62,754 bases of DNA, taken from positions 1-62,754 of the forward strand of contig JAEULQ010000003.1 in the NCBI GenBank assembly GCA_016792685.1, given 5' to 3'. Positions within the stretch are counted from its first letter, which is position 1, and each line of letters begins with the position of its first letter. The notes beneath the pieces are model-generated. The model saw nothing but the letters and a program-made list of their open reading frames with translations. It had not been told where the DNA came from and searched no databases. Source of the DNA: Tabrizicola sp. Lineage in GTDB: Bacteria; Pseudomonadota; Alphaproteobacteria; Rhodobacterales; Rhodobacteraceae. Made by a program: the position numbers and the translations under genes. Below are positions 44,229-52,619 of this stretch, piece after piece.

Positions 44229-45209
44229 TTACGCCCGACCGCGACGCCCGCCGCGACGGCCGCCAGCGGCCTGGCTTGCCGCTGCCGAGGCCTCGGCGAA
44301 GGTCATGCCGCCCTCGACCGCTTCCAGGACCTTGGCAAAGCGGATCCATTCGCCGCCGTTCGGGTCGTGGTTCATCAGGAAGTTGGCGGCGCGGATCGCC
44401 TCCATTTCCTGCTGGCGTACCGGGTTCATGATGGCGGAGGTCATGCCCGCGCCGATGGCCATGGGCAGGAAGGCGCCGTTGATGCCGTGGCGGTGCGGGA
44501 GGCCGAAGGAGATGTTCGATGCGCCGCAGGTGGTGTTCACGCCCAGTTCCTCGCGCAGGCGGCGGACGAGGGTGAAAACCTGCTGGCCCGCGCTGGCCAT
44601 CGCACCCACCGGCATGACCAGCGGGTCGACGACGATGTCATGCGCGGGGATGCCGAAATCGGCGGCGCGCTCGACGATCTTTTTCGCCACGGCAAAGCGG
44701 ACATCGGGGTCGGGCGAGATGCCGGTGTCGTCGTTCGAGATGGCGACGACGGGGACGTTGTATTTCTTCACCAGCGGCAGGACGAGTTCGAGGCGTTCCT
44801 CTTCCCCGGTGACCGAGTTCAGGAGCGGGCGGCCTTCGCAGGCCATCAGGCCCGCCTCAAGTGCGCCGGGGACCGACGAGTCGATGCAGAGCGGTACGTC
44901 GACGGTCTGCTGCACGATCTCGATCAACTGCTTCATCAGCGGCGGTTCGACGAAGTTGTTGTCGGCGTAGCGGGGGTCCTGCGCCATCATGTTGGTGAAG
45001 ACCGCGCCCGAGTTGATGTCGAGGACCGTGGCGCCGCAGGCGACCTGTTCGAGCGCGTCCTTGATGACGGTTTCGAAGTTGCCCGCTTCCAGTTCGGCCG
45101 CGAGCTTCTTGCGGCCGGTCGGGTTGATGCGTTCGCCGATCACGCAGAAGGGCTCGTCAAAGCCGATGATGACGGTTTTCGTTTTGGATTCAACGACAGT
45201 GCGAGTCAT
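44229..45209 (-). CDS. Methyltetrahydrofolate:corrinoid methyltransferase (AcsE-like)
   Basis: 326 residues, pterin-binding TIM barrel: VIGERINPTGRKKLA, ATVLDINSGAV, PLCIDSSVPGALEAGL, PLLNSVTGEEERLE, DIVVDPLVMPVGA, ASNISFGLPHRHGINGAFL. It would move a methyl group between tetrahydrofolate and a corrinoid protein. The end carries an unusual Gly-Arg tail (GGRRGGRRGRA). Downstream of a MetF-like gene and a virulence-factor-family gene. The corrinoid protein is not in the window. Confidence 0.9.
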   Translation of the reverse strand: MTRTVVESKTKTVIIGFDEPFCVIGERINPTGRKKLAAELEAGNFETVIKDALEQVACGATVLDINSGAVFTNMMAQDPRYADNNFVEPPLMKQLIEIVQQTVDVPLCIDSSVPGALEAGLMACEGRPLLNSVTGEEERLELVLPLVKKYNVPVVAISNDDTGISPDPDVRFAVAKKIVERAADFGIPAHDIVVDPLVMPVGAMASAGQQVFTLVRRLREELGVNTTCGASNISFGLPHRHGINGAFLPMAIGAGMTSAIMNPVRQQEMEAIRAANFLMNHDPNGGEWIRFAKVLEAVEGGMTFAEASAAASQAAGGRRGGRRGRA

Positions 45210-45224
45210 TCTTGAAGCTTTCTC

Positions 45225-46142
45225 TTAAGCGGTGGCGGAGGCCGGAACGCCCGAGGCGCCGCCGTTTTCGGTGACCCACTGGGCGTTGGTCTTGATGCCG
45301 CCCAGGGGGAAGAAGTGGACCTGCTCGATGCCGAAGGCGGGGTTCGCGGCCTTGTGGGCGGCGAGGCCTTCAAGGACTTCGGTCGGCTCGTAAGGCAGGA
45401 GGAGTTTGGTCACATCCATCGCCCGCTTCTGCAAAACGCGGAGCGAGGGGCCGACGCCACAGGCGATGGCAAACTTGATCAGCGTCTGGAGCTTCGCGGG
45501 ACCAGCGATGCCGATGTGGACGGGAAGCTTGATGCCCTCGGCCTGCAGGCGGGTGACCCAGTCGATGACCGGCTGGGCCTCGAAGCAGAACTGGGTGGCC
45601 ATGGCCATCTTGGCGTCGGTGCGTTCCATGAAGGCGGATTTCCAGCGCGCGGCTTCCATGACCATGCGGTCCGAACCATCGGGGTCGATGTCCTTGTTGC
45701 CTTCGGGGTGGCCCGCGACATGAAGACGGTCGAAGCCGGTGAAGGCGCCCGATTCAAGGAGTTGCATGGAGGTGTGGAAGTCGCCGACCGGGGTCGTCAC
45801 GCCGCCTGCCAGAAGAAGGCCCTGACGGACGCCCACGTCCTTGTACCGGGCGACCCAATCCTGCAGCGTAGCCTTGTCCTTGATGATCCGGGCCGGGAAG
45901 TGCGGCATCACGTCGAAGCCTTCGGCCCCGATGCGCTTGGCGGTGGAGACCATGTCCTCGATCGGCGTGCCGTCGATGTGGGCGATATAGACGCGCGTGC
46001 CGATGGGCAGGATGTCACGGAAGCTCTCCACCTTCTCGGCGGTGCGCGGCATGACCTCGATGGAATAGCCCTTGAGGAAGGTTTCGAGCCCGCCGGTCGC
46101 GGGGGCGGCTTCTTCCTTGCGGCGGAAATTGAACAGGGCCAT
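45225..46142 (-). CDS. Methylenetetrahydrofolate reductase (MetF-like)
   Basis: 305 residues. TIM barrel with YSIEVMPRTAEKVESF near the start, GFDVMPHFPARIIKDKATLQDWV, FDRLHVAGHPEGNKDID, MATQFCFEAQPVIDWV and PVHIGIAGPAK, all as in flavin-dependent MTHFR. This is the divergent version found in Rhodobacteraceae C1/methyl-transfer loci, not the MetF of methionine synthesis (inferred from context). ATG 46142 with AAGGAGAC. Confidence 0.88.
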   Translation of the reverse strand: MALFNFRRKEEAAPATGGLETFLKGYSIEVMPRTAEKVESFRDILPIGTRVYIAHIDGTPIEDMVSTAKRIGAEGFDVMPHFPARIIKDKATLQDWVARYKDVGVRQGLLLAGGVTTPVGDFHTSMQLLESGAFTGFDRLHVAGHPEGNKDIDPDGSDRMVMEAARWKSAFMERTDAKMAMATQFCFEAQPVIDWVTRLQAEGIKLPVHIGIAGPAKLQTLIKFAIACGVGPSLRVLQKRAMDVTKLLLPYEPTEVLEGLAAHKAANPAFGIEQVHFFPLGGIKTNAQWVTENGGASGVPASATA

Positions 46143-46188
46143 TACGGTCTCCTTGAGGGTGGAAGGCTTGGGCGGGGTCATCAGGGCG

Positions 46189-46491
46189 TCAGGCCTTGGC
46201 CCAGCCTTCGGCGTCGATCAGAGTCTTGATGCGGGCGGTGTCGAATTCGGCGTCAAGTTTCGCGGCATAGTCGGCGGCGATGGTATCCGGCTCGCCCTCC
46301 AGGTCCGCGACGACGACCTTGCGCCATTCGGCGAGGTAAGCGTCGGCATCCTTGGCACCGATCTTCATGGCGCAGCGGTCGATGGCTTGCTCAAACCGTT
46401 CGGGAAGCTGCACCTTGGACCCGCGCCGACCCTTGCCGACGATGACCTGGGCCGGGATGTCGCGCCAGTAGACGACGGTTACTTCGGCCAT
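46189..46491 (-). CDS. Virulence-factor-family (PF13769-type) small protein
   Basis: 100 residues. VTVVYWRDIPAQVIVGKGRRGSKVQLPERFEQAIDRCAMKIGAKDADAYLAEWRK is typical of this family, which despite its name is tied to methyl-transfer and folate operons in Rhodobacteraceae. First gene of the three-gene C1 operon. ATG 46491 with GAGAGGAAT. Function unknown. Confidence 0.85.
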   Translation of the reverse strand: MAEVTVVYWRDIPAQVIVGKGRRGSKVQLPERFEQAIDRCAMKIGAKDADAYLAEWRKVVVADLEGEPDTIAADYAAKLDAEFDTARIKTLIDAEGWAKA

Positions 46492-46536
46492 GATCCGGTG
46501 ATTCCTCTCGCGCCTGTTTGACCCTAGTAGATAGTC

Positions 46537-46570
46537 GTCGGAACCCGACAGACAGTGTCGGTTTTCGACA
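46537..46570. promoter_or_regulatory. Nested inverted repeat upstream of the C1 operon
   Basis: GTCGGAACCCGACA, five bases, then TGTCGGTTTTCGACA. Each half is itself an inverted repeat and the halves are mutual inverted repeats (12 of 14 positions). Located 46-79 bases before the operon's first start codon, where an activator or repressor would bind. The TGTCG half-site resembles those of GlxA/ArgR-type AraC regulators (inference). Confidence 0.55.
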
Positions 46571-46768
46571 TGGCGGGAGCGGGATGCGACCCCCGGTGCC
46601 GCGCGGCTGCGATAGCACGTTGCCGTTGCCGGGGCGACGGGGCGACTGAGGAAAAATCTTCATGCAGATCATGAGGCTGGTTCGGGGATGCGGGCGGACC
46701 AATCATGCGCGCTTGCGTGGGGGGGAGAAGCCGATTACCCTGACCCCAACCACAGATGGAGGGCGGTC

Positions 46769-47911
46769 ATGACGCCCGAGCGTCCCCGTAGGGCGGACGC
46801 GACTGACGCGCAGGTCGAGATGCCCCATGGCGTTTCCCGCGCGGAAGAGCCGTCAGCCCTGCCTCAGCCTGGATCGGCTCCGCTTTATGCGGCGCTTGAT
46901 CTGGGAACGAACAGTTGCCGGATGCTGATTGCCCAGCCGCTGGGCAGTCAGTTCACTATTGTCGACAGCTTCTCCAAATCGGTGCAACTGGGCGTCGGGC
47001 TTGAAGCTTCGGGGCGTCTGAGCCGATCGTCGATGGGCCGCACGATCCAGGCCCTGCGGATCTGCGAGAAGAAGATCGAGAAACACGGCGTGCGGCGGAT
47101 GCGTCTGGTGGCGACGGAAGCCTGTCGCCGGGCGCGCAATGCCAAGGACTTCATCCGGCAGGTGCGGCGCGAGACGGGTCTCAGCCTTGAAATCATCGCT
47201 CCGGAAGAAGAGGCGCGGCTGGCGGTGATTTCCTGCGCGCCCCTGGTCAATCCGTCGACCGAACAGCTTTTGGTGGTCGACATCGGCGGGGGATCGACCG
47301 AACTCGTCTGGATCGACCTCTCAGCCGTGGCGCCAGCAGACCGACCCCGGGCGATCATGCGGCTGCATATGGGGTTCAACGCGCAGGGCGAAGGGGCGGT
47401 GGCGCGGGTGGTGGACTGGATCAGCGTGCCGCTGGGTGTGGCCACGCTGAAGGACCAGTTCATCGATGTCGATGACGACGCGGCGCGGTTTGCGCTGATG
47501 AGCTGGTTCTTCGAGGAGAACCTCGCCAGCTTCAGCCCCTACAATGCCGAGAACCCGCGGCAGGGCTTCCAGATCATTGGAACCAGCGGCACCGTCACGA
47601 CGGTTGCGGCGAGCTTCCTGAACCTAAAGCGCTATGACCGGACCAAGGTTGATGGCTTGCAGATGACCAGCGACCAGATCGACTTTGTCATCCGCGACTA
47701 TCTGGCGCTGGGTCCGGAGGGGCGGCGTACGGATCCGCGCATTGGCCGCGACCGGCATACGCTGATCATGTCCGGTGCGGCGATCCTGCAGGCGCTCATG
47801 CGGATATGGCCGACAGACCGCTTGTCGGTTGCCGACAGGGGGCTTAGGGAGGGGCTCCTCTATGCGCAGATGAGCGCGGATGGCGTGCTGGATGACGGGC
47901 CTTACACATGA
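46769..47911 (+). CDS. ppx: Exopolyphosphatase / pppGpp phosphohydrolase
   Basis: 380 residues. The actin-like ATPase fold of Ppx/Gpp[17 protein letters not shown] at ~42-57, [26 protein letters not shown] and [15 protein letters not shown]. Degrades polyphosphate or pppGpp; which one cannot be told here. An N-terminal Pro/Arg-rich extension of ~40 residues precedes the domain. ATG 46769 after GGAGGGCGG. Overlaps rlmE by four bases. Confidence 0.93.
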   Translation: MTPERPRRADATDAQVEMPHGVSRAEEPSALPQPGSAPLYAALDLGTNSCRMLIAQPLGSQFTIVDSFSKSVQLGVGLEASGRLSRSSMGRTIQALRICEKKIEKHGVRRMRLVATEACRRARNAKDFIRQVRRETGLSLEIIAPEEEARLAVISCAPLVNPSTEQLLVVDIGGGSTELVWIDLSAVAPADRPRAIMRLHMGFNAQGEGAVARVVDWISVPLGVATLKDQFIDVDDDAARFALMSWFFEENLASFSPYNAENPRQGFQIIGTSGTVTTVAASFLNLKRYDRTKVDGLQMTSDQIDFVIRDYLALGPEGRRTDPRIGRDRHTLIMSGAAILQALMRIWPTDRLSVADRGLREGLLYAQMSADGVLDDGPYT

Positions 47912-48654
47912 CGGAAAAACCGAATTCGGGACGCGGCCAGCGCGAGCTGCGGGTCAGGGTCAAGACCGCCAAGGGGCGGAAGCTGTCCTCGACGCTGTGG
48001 CTTGAGCGGCAGTTGAACGACCCATATGTGATCCGGGCCAAGAAAGAGGGTTTCCGCGGCCGGGCTGCCTACAAGATCCTGGAGCTTGACGATCGCTATG
48101 GCTTCCTCAAGCCGGGCGCGCGGGTCGTGGACCTGGGTTGCGCTCCGGGCGGCTGGTGCCAGGTTGCGGTCGAGCGGGTCAATGCGCTGGGGCAGAACCC
48201 GAAAAAGCCGGTGGGGACTGTGCTGGGCGTGGACCTGCAGGAGGTCGAGCCGATCTCGGGCGCCGAGATCCACCAGCTCGACTTCCTGGCCGATGACGCC
48301 GACGAGAAGGTGAAGCGCTGGCTTGGCGGCCGGGCCGATGTGGTGATGTCCGACATGGCGGCGGCGGCGAGCGGGCACAAGGCGACGGACCATCTGCGGA
48401 TCGTGGCCCTGGTCGAGGCAGCGCTGGCCTTTGCCTTCGACGTGCTGGACGATGGCGGGACCTTTGTCGCCAAGGTGCTGGCGGGAGGGGCAGAAAACGA
48501 GATGCAGGCGATGCTGAAGAAGAATTTCCGCAAGGTCGCGAATGTGAAGCCGCCTGCAAGCCGCGCTGACAGCTCCGAGAAATTCGTCGTCGCGCAGGGC
48601 TACCGTGGTCGCGAAATCGAAGGCGGGGCAGGGCTCGGCAGCGATGTTGCGTAA
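47908..48654 (+). CDS. rlmE: 23S rRNA (uridine-2'-O)-methyltransferase RlmE/FtsJ
   Basis: 248 residues. [41 protein letters not shown] contains the SAM motif I and the first catalytic Lys; [20 protein letters not shown] holds the Asp, [12 protein letters not shown] the second Lys and [17 protein letters not shown] the Glu: the K-D-K-E tetrad is complete. Methylates U2552 of 23S rRNA. Confidence 0.96.
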   Translation: MTEKPNSGRGQRELRVRVKTAKGRKLSSTLWLERQLNDPYVIRAKKEGFRGRAAYKILELDDRYGFLKPGARVVDLGCAPGGWCQVAVERVNALGQNPKKPVGTVLGVDLQEVEPISGAEIHQLDFLADDADEKVKRWLGGRADVVMSDMAAAASGHKATDHLRIVALVEAALAFAFDVLDDGGTFVAKVLAGGAENEMQAMLKKNFRKVANVKPPASRADSSEKFVVAQGYRGREIEGGAGLGSDVA

Positions 48655-48664
48655 AGTCTGAAAG

Positions 48665-48692
48665 AAAAAGGCGCCCGAAGGCGCCGCTTTTT
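48665..48692. terminator. Bidirectional terminator between rlmE and the DUF882 gene
   Basis: GGCGCC-CGAA-GGCGCC flanked by AAAAA on the left and GCTTTTT on the right, so it ends transcripts from both convergent genes. Same hairpin core as 6016-6031. Confidence 0.85.
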
Positions 48693-48708
48693 CACGAGGC
48701 AGGAGGGC

Positions 48709-49278
48709 TCAGCCGCCCCAGCTGCGCACCGGGCCGCAGTCCATGTGGACGAAGTTCGACCGGGAGTACTTGCCAACCCCGCCGGATGCGCAGGCCGCCG
48801 CCGCCTTGGCCATTTGCCCGACCGAGCGCGACTTCAGCCGCAGGTCAGCCGCCTTGCCGACCATGTGCAGCGAGTTCTTCGCAACGCCACGGGACTTGGA
48901 GCGCAGCATCGCATTGGTTGCGGCGCAGCGGTAGCCGGACAGGAGCATATAGGGTTCGCTGACGTCCATCAGGCGGTGCGAGGCCGCCATGATGTCAATG
49001 GTGCGCATGTCGATATTGGTGGCTTCGTTGCTGCGCCAGTCGCGCATGAAGTAATTGATTTCCTTCATGACTTCGGGAATGTACTCGCCCTCGATCCAGT
49101 AGATCGTGTCGATGGCCTCGCCGGTGCGGCCCGAGTACATGCGGATTCTGCGAATGTCCCCTGCGCCTTTCAGGACGCCGAAAGCATGGGAGAGGGTGGG
49201 TGCTGCTACGACGGCGGTCGCTGCGAAGGCACCAAGAAGGCCGCGCCGTGTGACGCCGATAGTCCCGTTGTTCGCCAT
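48709..49278 (-). CDS. DUF882 / peptidase M15A-like, Tat-exported
   Basis: 189 residues. Twin-arginine signal TRRGLLGAFAATAVVAAP. The mature domain has the M15 zinc-peptidase layout: YMLLSGYRCAATNAMLR, SLHMVGKAADLRL (His and Asp ligands) and NFVHMDCGPVRSW (His). It probably cuts peptidoglycan cross-links or stems. Divergent from the YcbB-type L,D-transpeptidase, a usual arrangement. Confidence 0.92.
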   Translation of the reverse strand: MANNGTIGVTRRGLLGAFAATAVVAAPTLSHAFGVLKGAGDIRRIRMYSGRTGEAIDTIYWIEGEYIPEVMKEINYFMRDWRSNEATNIDMRTIDIMAASHRLMDVSEPYMLLSGYRCAATNAMLRSKSRGVAKNSLHMVGKAADLRLKSRSVGQMAKAAAACASGGVGKYSRSNFVHMDCGPVRSWGG

Positions 49279-49614
49279 TCTAACGTATGTCCCCGTGCTG
49301 TCTTCGACTGCCGATGCGCAGTTTCTGGTGCCACTTCTTCCCCAAGTGCAGCGGAGTTATTGCACATGTCGAATCGAAGCCCAAGCACCGATTGTCTGCT
49401 CGGAGGGAAGCTCAACCTGAATCGGCAAATTTTTGCTGAACGAAGCTGAAATCCGATGCCTGTGGTCAATCTGCATCGGTTTTGCGGACGACTGTTGCCA
49501 TCCGTGACACAGTCTGGCGACAGATATGGGCCAGACACGTTTGTGAATGGACAGGAATTGCAGATATGCGAAAAGGTGCAGGACATGGTCCAAGTGTTTG
49601 AGTTTGGGGGCTGA
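49279..49614. other. Gene-free divergent region
   Basis: 336 bases between the DUF882 gene and ycbB. Moderately AT-richer than average. No convincing -35/-10 pair, operator or small RNA was identified; it presumably holds both promoters. Confidence 0.5.
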
Positions 49615-51222
49615 ATGAGCTTTTCCGCATTGCGCAGGCTGACCCGCGGGTCGCTTCTGGTGTCCCTGCCGCTTGCAGCCCTGCTTTCGTTTGCTGCCCC
49701 AGCACGGGCGCAGACCGCAGCCTTTACCCAATCGCTTGCGGCAAGCGCCTCGACCGATGAGGTCATCGCGGAATGGTACCGCACTACCGGCTACGACACG
49801 CTTTGGACCGGGGCGGATGACGCCGAACGGCGGGCTGCCTTTCTGGCCGCCATCGCCACGGCAAAGGATCACGGGTTGCCGGTCGCCCGTTATGACGCGA
49901 CGGCGCTGACCGCGGCCCTGCGTGCGGCCGAGACGGAAGGCGACCGGGGACGCGTCGAGGTCGAACTGACCCGCGCCTATCTGGCCTGGGCGCGCGATCT
50001 GACCTCTGGTGCCCTGGAACCGAAAGAGGTGGATGCCGGAATTCTGCGCGAAATCAACCGGATCGACCCTCAGGTTCTTTTGACCCGCATGGCCAATGGG
50101 GATCCCGAGGCAGTCCTGGACTGGCTTTTGCCGAAGTCGCCGGCCTATTTGCAGCTGATGAAGGCCAAGCTTGGGCTTGAAGCGCAGATCGCGGCTGGGG
50201 GCTGGGGTGAAGCCGTCTCCCTGTCGTCGCTCGAGCCGGGCGATACCGGTCCCGAAGTCGTTGCCTTGCGCGACCGGTTGATCCGCATGGGTTACCTCGC
50301 GCCGACGGCGGTTGCGAGCTATGACCGGACATTGCAGGCGGCGGTCACGGCCTTTCAACTGAACCACGGGCTTACAGCTGACGGGACGCTTGGTGCAGGC
50401 ACGGTCGCTGAAATCAACGTGCCACCGGAGGAGCGTCTGAAATCGGTGATCGTCGCCATGGAGCGCGAGCGCTGGATGCACATTGACCGGTCGGTCAAAT
50501 ATGTCTGGGTGAACCTACCGGACTTCCGGGCGCGGATCGTCGACGGCGGCAAGACGATTTTCGAGACGCGGGTGGTGATCGGCAAGAACGTCCCGGACCA
50601 GCGCAGTCCTGAGTTTTCTGACGAGATGGAGCATATGGTGATCAACCCCTCGTGGGGGGTGCCGCGGTCGATCATCGTGAAGGAATACCTGCCGCTTCTG
50701 CAGCAGAACCCCAATGCCGTCGGACATCTGCAGGTGATCGACGGACGGGGCCGGGTTGTGTCGCGCGGGTCGGTCGATTTCGCGGCCTACAATGCGCGGA
50801 ACTTCCCGTTTGCCCTGCGCCAGCCGCCTTCGGACGGCAATGCGCTGGGGAAGGTGAAGTTCATGTTCCCGAACCCGCACAACATCTACCTGCATGACAC
50901 GCCGTCGAAGTCGTTGTTCGACAAGGAAGTGCGGGCCTACAGCCACGGTTGCATCCGCGTGGCCGACCCCTTTGATCTAGCGCATGAGCTGTTGTCCTGG
51001 CAAAGCGATAACGCCGAGGCCGAGTTCGAGGCGGCGCTGCAGACGGGGGACGAAACCATGGTGAAGCTGAAGCAGCATCTGCCGGTCCATCTGGTGTATT
51101 TTACGGCCTATCCCGATGCGAAGGGTCGCATCACCTATCGCCGGGACATCTATGGCCGGGATGCGGCGCTGTTTGACGCTCTGTCTGCGGCCGGGGTGGA
51201 ATTGGCAGGCGTTCAGGGCTAA
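49615..51222 (+). CDS. YcbB/LdtD-type murein L,D-transpeptidase
   Basis: 535 residues. Signal peptide (LTRGSLLVSLPLAALLSFAAPARA), a scaffold region with YRTTGYDTLWTG, a peptidoglycan-binding domain (~195-260, LRDRLIRMGYLAPTA ... FQLNHGLTADGTLGAGTV) and the YkuD catalytic domain with HDTPSKSLFDKEVRAYSHGCIRVADP, Cys446. Makes 3-3 cross-links in the periplasm. ATG 49615. 32 bases before lpxD. Confidence 0.94.
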   Translation: MSFSALRRLTRGSLLVSLPLAALLSFAAPARAQTAAFTQSLAASASTDEVIAEWYRTTGYDTLWTGADDAERRAAFLAAIATAKDHGLPVARYDATALTAALRAAETEGDRGRVEVELTRAYLAWARDLTSGALEPKEVDAGILREINRIDPQVLLTRMANGDPEAVLDWLLPKSPAYLQLMKAKLGLEAQIAAGGWGEAVSLSSLEPGDTGPEVVALRDRLIRMGYLAPTAVASYDRTLQAAVTAFQLNHGLTADGTLGAGTVAEINVPPEERLKSVIVAMERERWMHIDRSVKYVWVNLPDFRARIVDGGKTIFETRVVIGKNVPDQRSPEFSDEMEHMVINPSWGVPRSIIVKEYLPLLQQNPNAVGHLQVIDGRGRVVSRGSVDFAAYNARNFPFALRQPPSDGNALGKVKFMFPNPHNIYLHDTPSKSLFDKEVRAYSHGCIRVADPFDLAHELLSWQSDNAEAEFEAALQTGDETMVKLKQHLPVHLVYFTAYPDAKGRITYRRDIYGRDAALFDALSAAGVELAGVQG

Positions 51223-51254
51223 GTCTCTTCTCGCAAGGGACTGCCGGAGGATCC

Positions 51255-52346
51255 ATGGCCCATTCGATCCGCGATATCGCCAAGGCCCTGGGCGCCGAGG
51301 CCGAGGGCGATCTTGACCTTGTGGTGACCGGGGCCGCCGAGCCAGCAGCAGCGGGGCCCGATGCGCTGGCCCTGGCGATGGACCCCCGCTACGGCGACGG
51401 GATCGCGAAGGGCAGGGCGCGGGCGGCAATCGTCTGGCCCGGCGCGGACTGGCAATCGATGGGGCTGCAGGCCGCGATCTTTGCGCCCCGGGGGCGGTTG
51501 GCCATGGCGGGCCTGACCCATCTGATGGATCCGGGGCCGGACATTGCGCCTGGAATCCATTCGCTCGCAGTGGTGCATCCGACCGCCCGGATCGGGGAAG
51601 GTGCGGCCATCGGTCCCTTCGTTGTGATCGGTGCAGGGGTCGTCATCGGGCCGGGAGCCCGGATCGCCTCACACGTGTCGATCGCCGAGGGCGCGCGGAT
51701 CGGAAGCGCGCCCCTGATCCTGCAGGGCGCGCGGATTGGCGCGCGGGTCACGATCGGCGACCGGTTCATCTGCCAGCCGGGCGCGGTGATCGGGGCGGAT
51801 GGGTTCTCATTCGTCACGCCAGAGAAATCCGGGGTCGAGGAGATCCGCGAAACACTGGGCTCACGGGCTGAAATCAAGGACCAGACCTGGACACGGATAC
51901 ATTCGCTTGGTGCCGTAACCATTGGGGATGATGTCGAAATCGGCGCGAACGTATGCGTCGACAGAGGCACGATCCGGGATACCTCGATCGGATCTGGCAC
52001 CAAGCTGGATAACCTGGTTCACATTGGCCACAACGTGCAGGTCGGGCGTGATTGTCTGCTGTGCGGGCAGGTCGGCATTGCCGGATCGGCGCGGATTGGC
52101 GACCGGGTAGTGATGGGCGGGCAGTGCGGTGTGAATGACAACATCTTTGTCGGCAATGACGTGATTGCGGGCGGGGCCACGAAGATATTTACCAATGCGC
52201 CAGCGGGGCGGGTGCTTCTGGGCTATCCGGCCGTGAAGATGGAGACCCATGTCGAGATGCAGAAGGCGCTGCGGCGCCTACCGCGTCTGGCCGCACGTGT
52301 TGCGGCGCTGGAAAAGGGGCTGTCGGCCGAGACCGAGGGCGAATAG
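51255..52346 (+). CDS. lpxD: UDP-3-O-acylglucosamine N-acyltransferase
   Basis: 363 residues. Adds the amide-linked acyl chain of lipid A. The N-terminal uridine-binding domain is ~1-100. A left-handed beta-helix of hexapeptide repeats follows (IGEGAAIGPFVVIGAGVVIGPGARIAS and onward), with the catalytic His in NLVHIGHNVQVGRDCLLCGQVGIAGS, then a C-terminal helix. Not beside lpxA/fabZ as in enterics; instead directly followed by an ACP and a ketosynthase. ATG 51255 with GGAGGATCC. Confidence 0.95.
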   Translation: MAHSIRDIAKALGAEAEGDLDLVVTGAAEPAAAGPDALALAMDPRYGDGIAKGRARAAIVWPGADWQSMGLQAAIFAPRGRLAMAGLTHLMDPGPDIAPGIHSLAVVHPTARIGEGAAIGPFVVIGAGVVIGPGARIASHVSIAEGARIGSAPLILQGARIGARVTIGDRFICQPGAVIGADGFSFVTPEKSGVEEIRETLGSRAEIKDQTWTRIHSLGAVTIGDDVEIGANVCVDRGTIRDTSIGSGTKLDNLVHIGHNVQVGRDCLLCGQVGIAGSARIGDRVVMGGQCGVNDNIFVGNDVIAGGATKIFTNAPAGRVLLGYPAVKMETHVEMQKALRRLPRLAARVAALEKGLSAETEGE

Positions 52347-52349
52347 GCA

Positions 52350-52619
52350 ATGACCCGGGCGGAGATCGAAAAGGCGGTGATCGCGATCCTGGCAAAGCAG
52401 CTGCTGCTGGCCCCCGGCGAGGTCTCGGCCGATGCGCGGGTCGATGACCTGGGGCTGGACAGTCTTGGCAAGGTCGAGGCGATCTTCGCCATGGAAGAGG
52501 AGTTCGGGATCTCGGTGCCGTTCAACGCGAACGAACCTGACCAGCCCGATTTCGACTTTTCCAGCGTCCCCAGCATCGTTTTGGGGATAGAGCGGCTGAT
52601 CGTCCAGAAGCCCGCATGA
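52350..52619 (+). CDS. Specialised acyl carrier protein next to lpxD
   Basis: 89 residues. The phosphopantetheine site is Ser38 in DDLGLDSLGKVEAIFAMEEEFGISVPF. The C-terminal part (EPDQPDFDFSSVPSIVLGIERLI) is longer than in housekeeping AcpP and recalls AcpXL-like proteins used for lipid A chains. It begins 3 bases after lpxD and overlaps the ketosynthase by 4 (ATGA). Confidence 0.9.
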   Translation: MTRAEIEKAVIAILAKQLLLAPGEVSADARVDDLGLDSLGKVEAIFAMEEEFGISVPFNANEPDQPDFDFSSVPSIVLGIERLIVQKPA

